A DNA stretch of 64,000 nucleotides from Artemia franciscana (GCF_032884065.1 NC_088883.1:26301355-26365354), one strand, 5' to 3'; shown: positions 43,201-48,129, numbered from the stretch's first letter. Notes: generated by a model not told the origin, from the sequence alone. Made by a program: numbers and translations.

Positions 43201-45386
43201 AGAAGAAGATGCTTGTACAAGAAGCATTTGAGTGGTAGATCATATGGAAATAAGAGGGATGTGAAGAAAGTGGAGAAAGACACTAAAACATAAATTAAGG
43301 AGATGTATTTTTGTTTTTTCATATTTTGGCTGTAGCTCTCTGGCATAAATGCAAAAAAAGTAAAGATTGGCGTTGTTGACCGATCACTTAGAAAAGTAAA
43401 TATAGTGCTCGTTATTTCAGGTAAAAACTTAACAAACATTGATTTATCAAGAAAAAAAATCTTGTTCTTGTGAAAAACTTAATTAAGGTTAATTTGAAAA
43501 CGTAATCGTATTTACTCCTGTGACCAAAATTTTTCCTTAATGTTCTTTTTTTTCTCCTTCTTTATTTTATGTCTGAAATACCAACAATTCAGCCATAAAA
43601 TTTTGAGATCAGAACTTCCGCATTCAAAGATTTTGGGAAAAAACTAGGTTAGAACACTTTCCTGGGCAATTCATGTTTTGTTTTTATAAAAATTCAAAAC
43701 ATCCACACTTTTGCGAAAAAGAAACAAAACACAAGCTTTAAAGAAAGTTTTTGCAAAAACTGCCAGTGATAATTTTTGCAGTTTATTATTTTAATATAAA
43801 ATTTATATTTAAAGATTCGTTATTTAAAGAAAGAACGTAAACAAAAATGAAATAAATAAGTGAAACTTTTCTTAGGTAGTTAACTCTCCCCTGTGATCAA
43901 GTTCCATTTGTACACACTAAATTCTAATTAAAAACTTGTTGCGTAATGCCTAATTAGCATCTTAGCATCACGATAATTTATGATTGAATTCCTCGACTGG
44001 GCAGCCACTTTTTGCTTTATGGATTTTATACCTATTATCTTTGATTTTTATCCAAAAATAATAATAAAATAGACTAAGAAACATTTTATGGATAATGATT
44101 ATACTTTGGAATGTTTTTGAAATGGTAATGTAAGCATCAATAGTTTTTAAATACAATATAGAATTTACAATTATTTAGTCAACAAAGATTATTAAGCTAA
44201 AATTAAGTTTTTCAAATACAAGTTGAAAATTAATTTAGCAAAACAATTTTTAAAAAACTGTCTAACTTGATTAATGGTAACTCTGAAATCGATTTTCAGC
44301 TAAATTCTATCTAAGTTTAAGGGTCTTTACCCTCTTCCGTTTTTATAGAGTATATGGCAGTAATTCTAGCTTTAATAATCTTGTAGATTTATTTATCATT
44401 GTAGATAAAAAAAATAGTGCTAAACTATGTTTTGTATTTGAATTAAACTTCAAATAATATAGAATGAAACAAAAAAAATCGAGTACCTAAATGTATACTA
44501 TGAAAACGCGGATTACAGATTACTTTAACTCAGGGTGACGAAAAATAAACTACTGACTATTTTTGGCTATTAAAAAAGCAACATGTCAATATTTTCCCTT
44601 GGGATCGGTTCCATTTCTTAGTGACAGATTAAGAGAAATATATGATTTATCTTAATGCGCATTGAAATTTTTTCCCGGCTAGGTACAAAAATTGAAATTT
44701 TTTCCATTAAAAATGGAATCGTGAGGTAATCCTGACACAAAAAAGTCTTCATTGACTTATACAATGTTCCGAAACTACCATTTTTTTTCAGTTTTGAAAA
44801 ATTTAATTTTTGAGTATTGAAGAAGTTTTTTTTATTGTTTAGTTCACTTTGGGATAAAAGTATTTTAAATGATTTTTTTAACGTTTATAGCCCTTTTTAC
44901 TCTTTGATTTGTCTTCTACAAGATACAAAAAAATTCTCTGATATATCATCCTAGAGTAACAAATTTATGCTTTAAATTATAATTTCGCTTGTGAAACCTC
45001 ATCCTGAGACCCCGTCTACGTCTATTTCACACTACCAAAGTACTACTTTCATGTAATGAATACGTTACCTAAAAACTGTTACATAATTGATACTTGATGA
45101 TTTTCTCGTTGAAAAATTGATCTCCTAAACATATGTTAATTAAAAGCTTTAAAAAAAACTTCAGGCTGGGCACAAAGAAAACCTCTTAAGCTAAAAACCA
45201 AGTTTTTTAGTTTTAATTTATAAATCTTTTATATATTAAATCTTTTTTAATGTTTTATTCTTTTTGGTTTCGATAATGTTTTTTTTTTTTAGTTTCTGGT
45301 ATAAGTACGGTGATGACATATGGTCTCGAAGAGGTCCTATAATTCGTTGGTGGCATGATCTGCGTGAGAATTTTAATAATCGATGA
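5067..45386 (+). CDS. PARL: PARL: mitochondrial inner-membrane rhomboid protease (split gene, 8 exons)
   Basis: The coding sequence joins 5067-5255, 13260-13382, 17227-17389, 22104-22199, 25178-25302, 29153-29254, 38807-38904 and 45293-45386, giving 329 residues and a TGA. All introns are GT-AG and the phases match at each join. PARL is a serine intramembrane protease; in animals it cleaves PINK1 and PGAM5 in the inner mitochondrial membrane. Family hallmarks visible: FLFTV and LWQYEDL (residues 57-83), [16 protein letters not shown] with His177/Asn181, LGQEQF (exon 5), the GASG active site with Ser233, and [13 protein letters not shown] with His291. The Ser-His spacing of 58 equals that of human PARL. 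The basic N-terminus fits a mitochondrial presequence. Length is slightly below the human 379 because the N-terminal region is shorter. Family assignment is near certain; only the exact 5' end is uncertain. Confidence 0.95.
5408..5690 (+). pseudogene. decayed copy 1 of the exon-1 3' end plus intron start
   Basis: Aligns by eye with 5162-5400: shared blocks include TTTCTCTTGAGAAGAACCGAG (original TTTCTCCTGAGAAGAACCAAG) and TTACTGTTGAAGTAAAATTT at the donor position, then the same T-run, GCAATTATATATTGTTAA and GGTAAATTTCAAAG order. The coding frame is lost and the donor is damaged. The copy lies about 246 bp downstream of the original. Confidence 0.8.
5695..5905 (+). mobile_element. tRNA-derived SINE
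   Basis: Contains a pol III box A-like TAGCCGATTGGTTAGCA (about 5712-5728) and a perfect box B GGTTCGAGTCC (about 5756-5766) at tRNA spacing. The acceptor arms do not pair, and an unrelated 130-bp tail follows (CAGCCAGAGTAGACCCATAT and so on). Together this means a SINE, not a tRNA gene. It sits in PARL intron 1 between two decayed exon-1 copies. Confidence 0.75.
6062..6215. repeat. short palindromic ATACATGAATTCATGTATT tandem region
   Basis: Repeated and inverted versions of CATCAAATACATGAATTCAT. The central AAATACATGAATTCATTCATGTATTT is a near-perfect palindrome. Confidence 0.8.
6245..6286. repeat. 21-bp direct duplication
   Basis: TCTGTGCTGCGCAGACGATTG occurs, then TCTGTGCTGCGCAGACGATG directly after it. 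Its GC content stands out from the surrounding AT-rich intron. Confidence 0.8.
6503..6800 (+). pseudogene. decayed copy 2 of the exon-1 3' end with a consensus donor
   Basis: Aligns with 5162-5400 and with copy 1. It keeps TTTTACTGTTAGGGTAAGT at the exon/intron junction, a better splice donor than the one used by exon 1, but an in-frame TGA interrupts the coding part (GTTTTCTCCTGA). Copies 1 and 2 also share an extra downstream stretch (GGATCC, a CCTTTCTCC-like block and GCATTTAAACT) not seen after the original. Confidence 0.8.
6801..7370. other. unclassified intron-1 block between the exon-1 copies and the LINE
   Basis: GC-richer than its surroundings, with two occurrences of GAGCTCTTATTTTAA (about 6868 and 7281) and G-rich runs. 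Probably a dispersed repeat, but I cannot name a family and no long ORF is present. Confidence 0.4.
7405..10551 (+). CDS. LINE ORF: endonuclease plus reverse transcriptase, intact
   Basis: A 1048-residue ORF with no stop or frameshift. An apurinic-type endonuclease spans about residues 158-372: NARSLN (165-170), SECW with Glu192, GGGVGLYV (222-229), AGDFNQ (305-310), SILDLIF (335-341) and SDH (360-362), all the usual catalytic blocks. Reverse transcriptase follows from about 640: [23 protein letters not shown] (714-720), GAPQGTKL (773-780) and YVDD (802-805), then a YACPVWGPQ tail. Family resemblance is to the CR1/L2/Daphne group; that is memory-based. The upstream protein region has a Cys/Arg segment [13 protein letters not shown] (78-90). 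Oddly, residues 1-27 look like a signal peptide (hydrophobic 4-17, then small residues). The copy lies in PARL intron 1 in the sense direction and appears recent enough to be active. Confidence 0.92.
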   Translation: MVRMILTYAVFFALFLSTRITPVEAVAVPKNDLIKLRFHSTFFAPSILTTLTALHLLREVTGGASSNNGNNPTGKKRGCRAGKNERRRRTGCAISVLVTSRDYCSSPKQVFERNLVKIKISRAPKIPSLKRFDETPVCPFQDSPPVLKPERPLAKSKLPNILVCNARSLNNKTDALEVIARQNNASIIIISECWDTSDESARIKGYASYFNTRHDRGLNRRGGGVGLYVRNDLSSRLLSEPFDSDHEILWTECKPARLSKRFSCLIVASVYYPESAKNRKDLIEHIQFFVDKMRRKHVSPGFVIAGDFNQTNRQWVSNILDLRQAVTIPTHQSGSILDLIFTNLTDFYYAPRSLGPLLNSDHFIIFWEASSAIPKPKRVKYTVRPLTEDSISTFGRWIGNYQFEDICSEQDINIKVNKLNTLLQEQFQTCFPVKVITVSDTDKPWITNDLKNLIKTRCRLHIAGDTVASAKLRNHIVKLNKRAKRQYVRDKITPLLTIDPHKWHSSVKRLTGKTTLRDLRLLKEDGTLTSANEVNSFFADICTSFPSITKSEIDTIIAGAEIEDVCEVSEFTVYKELLRLKANCASYPGELPVKLLREFAIFLAKPLSSIINQCFLQQVFPSAWKRAYVRVIPKVRCPKSCDQLRPISITPNLSKVAETFIYRKLMSQVSAHLDPYQYGCLRGSSTTVYLVRMYHLIVDWLDRGSAIVDLLLVDYRKAFDLIRHSVAITNLRTMGAQKHILLLVINFLQARYQCVYSLFPGDTDSEWVELTCGAPQGTKLASLLFLAVINFILSGYEERFKYVDDLSVLLKYIVEKSEAVPQFCNEIIKNFKDECTANSLQINEGKTKILRFNPLKRDFVCPLPPYPSESSAVVLGVKFSIDCSFSLHVDTIIKKANSAMRTLILMRRFGFSVTQLRIAYLTYIRPILEYACPVWGPQVNNTIYLSDQLESIQKRAVKVILCDAFTEYKLALSTLQIPSLQERRLSLILEFGQYLLRSDKYRSILPPVLVKHRSTRLKKFDRLAAPPSRTNRFSNSFIPFFVSKYNNC
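10552..10692 (+). mobile_element. 3' UTR and tail of the LINE
   Basis: After the stop comes a T-rich stretch, an AATAAA at about 10660 and a tail of TATTCTATTCCTATTCTATT, a pentanucleotide-type microsatellite as many non-LTR elements have instead of poly(A). The 5' end of the element is probably close to 7370, where GAGCTCAT and ATGAGCTC form a small hairpin. Confidence 0.7.
10979..11205. repeat. dispersed repeat copy A
   Basis: Matches 12220-12425 in order: AAATCATCTTT, CATAGCTTTTG, CTGAGCTT, ATCTTCTGCAGA, AATTTCATGAC, GGTAAGAGATTTAAGAA and AACTTGCTCAGCTTACCC. The two copies bracket 1 kb that includes a LINE fragment. No coding capacity. Confidence 0.75.
11206..12002. other. intron 1, A-rich, no gene seen
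   Basis: Poly-A and AAACAAAAA-rich sequence; nothing recognised. Confidence 0.4.
12003..12210 (-). pseudogene. LINE RT C-terminal fragment
   Basis: Reverse strand matches the segment after the RT domain in the 3.8-kb and 35.5-kb copies: shared DNA blocks are GAAAGCGGGATTGAACC, TTTCGTACAG, CTGTTTG.AATACGG, GAAAACATCTAGCAAATCTTC and CCATATTTGACCACTGTCAT. Frames are broken. Confidence 0.75.
12220..12425. repeat. dispersed repeat copy B
   Basis: Second copy of the 10979-11205 sequence, in the same orientation, diverged by scattered substitutions and small indels. Confidence 0.75.
12445..12830 (-). pseudogene. internally deleted LINE: endonuclease part fused to the 3' end
   Basis: On the minus strand, 12813-12670 reads [20 protein letters not shown] (endonuclease GDFN motif) and [20 protein letters not shown]. 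At about 12660 it jumps into the C-terminal region ([14 protein letters not shown], then [13 protein letters not shown] and [20 protein letters not shown]). The whole reverse transcriptase is missing. An ACTACTGCTGCTACTT tail at about 12451 marks the 3' end. Confidence 0.8.
13260..13382 (+). CDS. PARL: PARL exon 2
   Basis: Residues 64-104, phase 0 at both ends; acceptor ATTTTTAG, donor GTATGT at 13383. Reads [20 protein letters not shown], aligning with the human segment ending IWQYESLKS, then a linker ending RQKR. The first half completes the N-terminal extra helix (the '1' of the 1+6 topology). Confidence 0.93.
13740..14720. repeat. complex tandem array, about 115-bp unit, about 8 copies
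   Basis: Recurring order in each unit: a CTGAAAGTTTCAACTTAAT block, CCTTA.CCGTTTCT, GATATTGCAGATAC, CCTTTTGACAACCTGCATG, and a TTTTTGTTTAGTTCAA-like block. The last of these occurs near 13868, 13984, 14099, 14215, 14320, 14425, 14543 and 14657, giving a period of about 115 bp. The same unit makes up the array at 30620-33240. Confidence 0.8.
15135..15500. repeat. AT-only low-complexity tract
   Basis: About 360 bp almost entirely A and T with local inverted repeats (TATTATAATATATTATTTATTATAATATA near 15451-15480). Confidence 0.85.
15501..17226. other. rest of intron 2, no gene seen
   Basis: AT-rich intron sequence with a perfect 16-bp hairpin at 16433-16475 (TGTATATTTTATCCTC / GAGGATAAAATATACA) and a short duplication of CAGTTGGGTATAGA near 16796-16850. 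Nothing else recognised. Confidence 0.5.
17227..17389 (+). CDS. PARL: PARL exon 3
   Basis: Residues 105-158 plus one base, phase 0 in and phase 1 out; acceptor TTTTAG, donor GTAAGT (17390). Carries [16 protein letters not shown] (human RKEINKWWNNL region), a membrane helix [15 protein letters not shown] (125-139) and WFCANPVG, matching the human YFTSNPAS region. Confidence 0.95.
17609..17890 (+). pseudogene. tandem copy of the exon-3 3' half, donor and flank
   Basis: A 301-bp-offset duplication of 17308-17590. The coding part still reads [20 protein letters not shown] followed by PVG and an intact GTAAGT donor (17691), but the region just upstream has no AG, so there is no usable acceptor. 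The duplicated intron part is also well preserved (GATCATGCTAATTATATGCC and AAGATGCTGTATGCAAAATT). Confidence 0.9.
18120..19888. repeat. left arm of a long inverted repeat flanking PARL exon 4
   Basis: The reverse complement is found at 22781-24200. Matches run from the inner end (CTTAGAATAACCTGCTTTTATTCAC) through the 19054-19212 SINE and out into diverged tandem units of about 160-175 bp that contain AATTCCTCCAGTTTCCTTT and CACTACACTTAATGATTG (18160-19000). In the inner 830 bp the arms differ by only a few substitutions and small indels. The arms hold no protein-coding gene. Confidence 0.9.
19075..19212 (-). mobile_element. tRNA-like SINE inside the left arm
   Basis: In reverse, CAAGGGATTGATCCCCGCTG resembles box B and is followed by GGCAGGCTTGCTACTTGTCC. 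The copy at 24640-24782 shares GGGCTTGCTACCTGTCC and a better box B (GGATTCGATCC in reverse). Confidence 0.6.
19889..22103. other. loop of the inverted repeat before exon 4
   Basis: AT-rich intron-3 sequence. It contains two CTCCGACTCC-rich pieces (next entry). No coding region supported. Confidence 0.5.
20663..20801. mobile_element. short hAT-type MITE
   Basis: 139 bp with terminal inverted repeats CAGGGCAGTGGAGTT and AACTCTACAGCCCTG (two mismatches). The CAGGG(C/T)TGTGGAGTC-type end is typical of hAT MITEs. A second, one-sided degenerate piece (CTCAGCTCCGACTCC to CACAGCTCTG) lies at 20876-20950. I cannot define a clean target duplication. Confidence 0.65.
22104..22199 (+). CDS. PARL: PARL exon 4
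   Basis: Completes codon 159 (A|GA, Arg), then residues 160-190 and the first base of codon 191; acceptor TTTTGCAG, donor GTAAGT (22200). Encodes [17 protein letters not shown], aligning with human LSTFSHFSLFHMAANMY. His177 and Asn181 are the conserved HxxxN pair next to the rhomboid active site. The exon sits in the loop between the long inverted arms. Confidence 0.95.
22781..24200. repeat. right arm of the long inverted repeat
   Basis: Starts GTGAATAAAAACAGGTTATT, the reverse complement of the left-arm inner end, and carries the inverted SINE (23446-23580) and tandem AGGAAACTGGAGGAATT-type units out to about 24200. The distance from the inner end to the shared GGATCCC site is about 821 bp here and 834 bp on the left, so the arms are nearly collinear. 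Confidence 0.9.
23446..23580 (+). mobile_element. tRNA-like SINE inside the right arm
   Basis: Inverted copy of the 19075-19212 element: GCGGCAGTAAGGGGCCAAGG, box B-like GGGATTGATCC, then GGCTTGCTACTTGTCC. Confidence 0.6.
24640..24782 (-). mobile_element. tRNA-derived SINE, best-preserved copy of this family
   Basis: In reverse: TGGTGGAGCAGTGGATCGAT (box A region), then GGCCCGGGATTCGATCCTAG (box B GGATTCGATCC), then GGGCTTGCTACCTGTCC and a divergent tail. No complete cloverleaf forms, so it is not a tRNA gene. Confidence 0.7.
24843..24960. mobile_element. truncated hAT-like MITE of the GGCCGTATCC family
   Basis: Starts CAAGGCCGTATCCTGGGG and continues with the family interior (TTTAAGCCCCCTCCC, TTGTCCGACTGGTAAAAA). 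No right-hand GGATACGGCC end was found, so it is one-sided. Confidence 0.65.
25178..25302 (+). CDS. PARL: PARL exon 5
   Basis: Completes codon 191 (C|CT, Pro), then residues 192-232; acceptor TTTTCAG, donor GTAAGT (25303), phase 0 out. Reads [20 protein letters not shown], aligning with human ILGQEQFMAVYLSAGVI, and ends LSLGA, the residues just before the catalytic serine. Confidence 0.95.
25487..25520 (+). pseudogene. possible decayed copy of the exon-5 3' end
   Basis: ACTACTAATCAGAAAGTTCT parallels exon-5 GCTACTAATCAAAAGGTTCT, about 190 bp downstream. Roughly 25 of 32 bases agree, but AT-rich sequence could give this by chance. A second candidate is CAATTAGAGCTGTAAGTC at about 28108-28128. 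Confidence 0.35.
26586..26751. mobile_element. complete GGCCGTATCC-family MITE with 8-bp target duplication
   Basis: Begins CAGGGCTGTATCCAGG and ends TTGATACGGCCTTC. Flanked by ATTCTGAG (26578-26585) and ATTTTGAG (26752-26759), an 8-bp duplication with one mismatch as expected for hAT insertion. The interior has the family's TTTTTACGACTCGGTAAAA and CCTAGCCCCCCTCCCC blocks. No ORF. Confidence 0.8.
27073..27251. mobile_element. GGCCGTATCC-family MITE
   Basis: Begins CAAGGTCGTATCTAGGG and ends ATGGATACGGCTCTG, flanked by GTTTCTTG and GTTTAATG (6 of 8 identical), a plausible old target duplication. C and G homopolymer runs of 7-12 bases lie within it. Confidence 0.75.
27828..28110. repeat. tandem duplication, about 150-bp unit, two copies
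   Basis: Both copies carry GATTGGCTAGAGTTGAAATT, TAATTGTATTTTAT.AGCTTTACT and AGTTCGGCTTTAAAAACTC in order, the second about 150 bp after the first. Confidence 0.85.
28111..29152. other. end of intron 5, no gene seen
   Basis: Contains a local repeat of CACCCTGGCAAATAA-like words (28575-28665) and the TTAATTTAATTTATTTAATT tract before exon 6. No coding evidence. Confidence 0.45.
29153..29254 (+). CDS. PARL: PARL exon 6 (catalytic serine)
   Basis: Residues 233-266, phase 0 at both ends; acceptor TTTTCAG, donor GTAAGT. The first codon TCA is Ser233 of GASG, so the active-site motif spans the exon 5/6 junction. Continues [20 protein letters not shown] and [12 protein letters not shown], aligning with human IIFLPMFTFTAGN. 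Confidence 0.96.
29615..29905. repeat. tandem duplication, about 140-bp unit, two copies
   Basis: Both copies contain CTCATAAATAAATTACCCGA, ATTACCAGGTCCTTTAATTC and TACTTCGAGGTCAAGACCTC. The same unit occurs once more at 34300-34720, where it is interrupted by a MITE. Confidence 0.9.
30620..33240. repeat. degenerate ~115-bp array with (GTA)n expansions
   Basis: Same unit as 13740-14720 (TTCTCTAAAAGTTTCA, CCTTTTGACAACCTG.ATG, CATAGTGTCTTTTGATTTAGTTCAA), but many units contain inserted GTAGTAGTA-type runs (for example 32281-32360, 32760-32785, 33075-33180). Small ORFs rich in Ser or Val here are artefacts of the triplets. Confidence 0.8.
31760..31995. mobile_element. foldback/MITE with about 107-bp near-perfect arms
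   Basis: Left arm 31760-31866 pairs with right arm 31888-31995. Terminal words are AAAGTAAAACAGTTCAAAAT and ATTTTGAACTGTTTTACTTT; inner words are CAGTGTTCATCATCAGCA and TGCTGATGATGAACACTG. The loop is about 21 bp. The arms are so alike that the insertion is recent. It lies within the intron-6 array. Confidence 0.9.
33241..34020. repeat. tandem array, about 250-bp unit, three degenerate copies
   Basis: Recurring order: TTTTGACTCTTAAAA, GGCACTAGAACTT, CCAATCAAATGAG.CCC, GACCACTC.TTCCATAAAAAC, CATAACTTA.AACCCTTGCCC and GAACAAAATGGCTATCTC. Partial copies also lie at 14925-15000, 31010-31090 and 36580-36665. Confidence 0.75.
34300..34720. repeat. third copy of the 29.6-kb unit, split by a MITE
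   Basis: Left part matches 29640-29685 (TTCATAAAATACATTACC, GAATTTATAAA); right part matches 29685-29930 (CCTTAATTCAGAAGCTTTCT, AAGTCGAATGCTTTACGCATG). The interruption is the MITE at 34358-34555. Confidence 0.8.
34358..34555. mobile_element. GGCCGTATCC-family MITE with target duplication and unoccupied paralog
   Basis: Runs from AAGGCCGCACCCATGGGG to ATCCTGGATACGACATTGCC, flanked by AGGTACC on both sides (34351-34357 and 34556-34562). The unoccupied paralogous sites at about 29680 and 29820 read ACCAGGTCCTTTAATTC with a single AGGTCC, which confirms insertion and target duplication. Confidence 0.85.
34721..35424. other. intron 6, no gene seen
   Basis: AT-rich; nothing recognised beyond a CCCCAATTTTATAATCCCCAA local duplication near 35203-35222. 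Confidence 0.4.
35425..36001 (-). pseudogene. LINE RT C-terminal fragment
   Basis: On the minus strand, 35788-35435 reads [52 protein letters not shown] and [10 protein letters not shown]; further 5', frameshifted, come SSEDVKS and [16 protein letters not shown]. It is the best-preserved C-terminal part of this LINE family in the window. An ACTACTACTACTA tail (35426-35438) ends it. Confidence 0.88.
36002..36335. repeat. dispersed repeat shared with 55545-55960
   Basis: Common blocks: GTTTTAATCTTACTCTTCAC / GTTTAATGTTACTCTTGAC, TTAGAACTA.TTC.GTA.TTATCTGAAGGCTCAAT, CACTATTTGA and TCAGAGAACCC.A.TGTAGAGGTTT. Non-coding dispersed repeat of unknown class. Confidence 0.7.
36688..36711. repeat. poly(A) run of 24
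   Basis: Homopolymer A following a partial copy of the 250-bp intron-6 repeat (36580-36665). May be a retrotransposon tail. Confidence 0.85.
37085..37838 (+). pseudogene. LINE RT-linker fragment after a 54-base poly(A), bracketed by ~75-bp direct repeats
   Basis: After 54 A (37154-37207), the + strand reads [20 protein letters not shown], then [18 protein letters not shown] and [18 protein letters not shown]. That is the usual linker/early RT region of a LINE (pattern: LKNGKAAG, then a W of the WK...I block), followed by stops and broken RT. The segments at 37085-37153 and 37758-37825 are near-identical (CATCTGAAGTAGA.CATGTG, AACCAATACCATTTGCATCT), each followed by A-rich sequence. PARL intron 6. 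Confidence 0.75.
38807..38904 (+). CDS. PARL: PARL exon 7 (catalytic histidine)
   Basis: Residues 267-298 plus two bases, phase 0 in and phase 2 out; acceptor GTTTCAG, donor GTAAGT (38905). Reads [20 protein letters not shown], then [12 protein letters not shown], matching human [15 protein letters not shown]. His291 in AHLGG is the catalytic base. Confidence 0.96.
39070..39145 (+). pseudogene. tandem copy of the exon-7 3' end plus donor
   Basis: 202 bp after exon 7, the sequence reads [12 protein letters not shown] in the matching frame, followed by an intact GTAAGTTATTTTTT donor region. The catalytic His is changed (AHLGG to AYFGG) and no acceptor is evident. Confidence 0.85.
39430..40265. 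repeat. tandem array, about 240-bp unit, three degenerate copies
   Basis: Shared words in order: CATATCC.CA..ACTTCCC, GTCTC.CAGGTC.CTG.AC, GTCAAAA.TATAAGT, AGTCCAGATTGTTCCTTC, GCAATGTGAACCTC and CATAGAGCATCCA. A 40-bp direct duplication (TTTGCTCCTCTTCTCCATCC) lies at 39908-39990. Confidence 0.8.
40266..42256. other. intron 7 between repeats; one GC-richer block
   Basis: 40266-41380 is AT-rich and unremarkable. 41390-41880 is less AT-rich and looks like a piece of a dispersed element (for example CAGAACCGTGATTGCAAACG and GGAGTGGCGCCGTAAAGG), but it has no sustained ORF. Confidence 0.4.
42257..42562. mobile_element. palindromic MITE, arms about 105 bp
   Basis: Starts CATGGACGGATAACAGATAG and ends CTATCTGTTATCTGTCCATG. 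The arms continue through ATGATGTTAGTTCATT-type sequence, C/G homopolymers and TGCC.GAATTGCCTCTCACTC. The central loop (42370-42450) is unpaired. Related half-copies lie at 1946-2165. Confidence 0.88.
42655..43290 (+). pseudogene. LINE endonuclease end and linker fragment
   Basis: Same family as the minus-strand LINE fragments, in + orientation: 42665-42720 reads [17 protein letters not shown] (end of endonuclease); 42838-42945 reads [20 protein letters not shown] and RDHHLAIS (SDH-like); 42991-43290 is open for 100 codons with [20 protein letters not shown] and [20 protein letters not shown]. The RT that should follow is absent. PARL intron 7. Confidence 0.8.
43291..45292. other. end of intron 7, no gene seen
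   Basis: AT-rich with T-runs before the exon-8 acceptor; no ORF or repeat that I can support. Confidence 0.5.
45293..45386 (+). CDS. PARL: PARL exon 8 (last coding exon)
   Basis: Completes codon 299 (TT|T, Phe) and encodes residues 300-329, then TGA (45384-45386). The acceptor is a T11 tract followed by TAG. Reads [20 protein letters not shown] and [10 protein letters not shown], aligning with human WYVTYGHELIWKNREPLVKIWHEIR. The C-terminus faces a soluble compartment and is rich in W and R. No canonical AATAAA follows within about 200 bp; the nearest A-rich candidate, AATACA at 45390, is too close. Confidence 0.94.
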
Positions 45387-45987
45387 AATTAATACAAATT
45401 TTATAGGATTTTGTTAAGAATTTATACATGTTTTAATTTAATAGGGTAAATAACCGCATATCAAACGCAACTGTTTCCTAACCTACTGAGACCTGTCTCC
45501 TATCAGGGTTTTAGTTAAAACCTTTCAAATAAGCGTAAACAAATCCAAGTTGCAGGAAAACAAAACATTCTGACCACAACAGCAACTATGTCGGACAATG
45601 ACTAAAAGCAGTTTTATGGTTGTAATGGTAAAAACGTAACATTTCACGAAACGGTACTAACAGTTGCTTAGTTTTCTTTTTGGGTTAGAGTCGATAATTT
45701 TACCGATATTATAGTTATACCGATGAATTACCGATAAATATTCCTATATAATTATACCGATTAGAGTCGGTAATTTTAGGGGACATGACAGGCTATAGTA
45801 CTGGAGGGTAGTTCTATAGCTTGCTGTATGTGTTTGATTAGAAATTAATTGTAAGTATAGTCTGTTAGTCGATTATTGGCCTTATACCACCGGATTATGA
45901 CGGAGCCAACTGCAAAGTAATTAGCACAGATTTTTGGCCCAATTATCTGTGTTTTGTATCTTTTGTGTGCCTTTAAAACATTTGGAA

Positions 45988-46010
45988 TGGGTATATCACA
46001 AGGATATACC
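45988..46010. repeat. perfect 9-bp hairpin
   Basis: GGGTATATC and GATATACCC around a 5-base ACAAG loop, about 600 bp after the PARL stop. Too far and with no T-run to call it a processing signal. Confidence 0.6.
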
Positions 46011-46329
46011 CATATTAATGATTTTTGTTCTTACACATGTCAGGTACGTACACAGGGTTTTAAACAAGGTTGGTGGGGTAAGTTTTGTTCGGGTTTCTAA
46101 GATATATATGGATTTTGTGGGGAAATGTAGAGAATTTCTGAAAAAATGTGAGATTGGACATTTTTTAAAGAGGAAGTGGTCCCAGTCCCGTTTACATGTC
46201 TGATATATATGTAAATATTATAAGAGTAGGGATTCCACTTATTATCGGTTTTTAATCCCAAATCTGAGTGGTTTTTTTTTTCTAAGTTTGCTGTTTTTCA
46301 GTAATATGTTGTAATCTTACTATTCCTTA

Positions 46330-46775
46330 TTAATGCTGCTACTACTACTACTAACAACCTGCTGCAGCACTGACCGCCCGAAGCCAAAAGGCCTACGCAC
46401 GCTTCTCCGTCCCATAATATTCAGAGCCTCTCTCTTTACACCCTCTAAAGAAGTTCCAATGTCCTTTAAATCCTTCGTTACAGCTTCATCCCACCTCATT
46501 CGGGGAAGACCCACTTTTCGTTTGGCCCTAAAGGGTTGGCCAAAAAGGATTGTCTTTGGTGGTCATCCCTCATTTATAGAACGTGTCCTAGCCATCTCAG
46601 CCTTTTTCTCATTATAGCCCAGGATAGAGCTACATTTTTCGTATAGTTTACTGTTTGAAATACGGTCGATCAGATGGGTACTCAAAAGAATCTGTAGACA
46701 ATTCCTCTGGAAAACATCAAATTCTCCTTCGTCTTTCAGACAGTCTACGTTTTAGAAGCATACATGACATGATTT
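46330..46775 (-). pseudogene. LINE 3' fragment
   Basis: Minus strand reads MGLPRMRWDEAVTKDLKDIG, then SLEGVKREALNIMG, the C-terminal end of the family, preceded in another frame by the RIVLF / RTRSINEG region. A CTACTACTACTAC tail at 46339-46353 gives the 3' end. Confidence 0.82.
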
Positions 46776-48095
46776 CCATTAATATTCAGTAATAATTTAG
46801 TCCTTTTTTTTATCACAAAATGCACACTATCTCATATCAGGATTTTATTTAATAGTTTTTTTCCCAATCCGAATTAGTTTCCATGTACGTCTTAAAAAAT
46901 AAAATAAAATAAGCTTAAATAAACCCATGTTGCAAAAAAATACTAATAAATAAATAGAAAAGTGTAGTACATGTTCATGTTTTTCTTATAAATGATAACA
47001 AATGTTATAGCATAATATTGAAACTAGGTTAAGCCTAGAACAAATCTGTGACTGTATCTCAATTTTAAATCCCAAATTAGTTAGAGACGTTTATTTAAAA
47101 ACATACATACAGGCGTAGGTTTTTGTCATAGGGCTGTGGTTGTGGTAGGGGGGAATATAAAAAATTAAAAAATAGGAAGACTTCATGAAAAACGTAAGAA
47201 TTATAAGAACGGCATAAGAATCCTGATATTCCATTAGGTTGGTGAGGGTGGAGATTCTGAGGTCCCAAATCCCCCCCCCCTGTATACGTACTTGCTAAAT
47301 AGTTGTTCATTCTTCAAGAAGTTATATTGGAGTTTATATTTATTTGTTTTTAGATCTCCATTTTTGTTGATAGTGTTGATTTATCGTGAAACTCTGGATT
47401 TTGGTGTACACTTATTGAATTATAGACAGTATTATACCTTTAATAGACTTTTTAGACTGTTGGCTATCTTCAATAGAGATATAAGGTATAAAAAAAATGT
47501 AGTAAAATAAAATAATAATAAAATATATTATGTTAAAAAGCATAGTTTTTACTAAACTTGCTAGCAGAAAACGGCTGTTAACGCTGTGAAAAGCATAACT
47601 CTATTATTTGAAAGCCATTGAATTTTTATATATATAAACAAATTCTAAGTAAAAAAAAACACTTAATGTCCCTAAAAGAAAGCATACTTTTTTCAAGATA
47701 TTGACAATTATTTTCTAATAATTAGATTTTATATACCGTATAAGTTTAATTGTGTATAAATTAGTTAACCTCGCACTATATATTAACATTAGGTTACGTC
47801 GAATAGAAGACATAAAAACTGTAAATACATAAAAGGCATAAAGCTTTAAAACTATATTTAACTCTCCTCAAAAATTATGAATTGTTAAATACTTGGCAAT
47901 AAAAAATACCAAATAAAAGCCAACCAAATGAAATACTAAATTGACAACACCAAACACGGAAAAAAATATCATATTCATAAACACGGAAAAAACAATATCG
48001 TAACACTAAACACGGAAAAAAAATATCATATACAAGAATGTTGCAAATCCGAAGTTGAAAGCATAACTTTGCTATATTACTTTGTTACTATATTA
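46776..48095. other. intergenic, AT-rich
   Basis: A triple repeat of AACACGGAAAAAA with ATATCATA at 47953-48035, and a C10 run near 47271. No gene supported. Confidence 0.45.
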
Positions 48096-48129
48096 CTATT
48101 TTATTATTACTGCTTAAATTACTATTGCT

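Noticed and set aside
45293..45386. Possibility that exon 8 belongs to another gene
   Set aside because: Phase 2 joins exon 7 exactly and the residues align with the PARL C-terminus, so it was kept as PARL.
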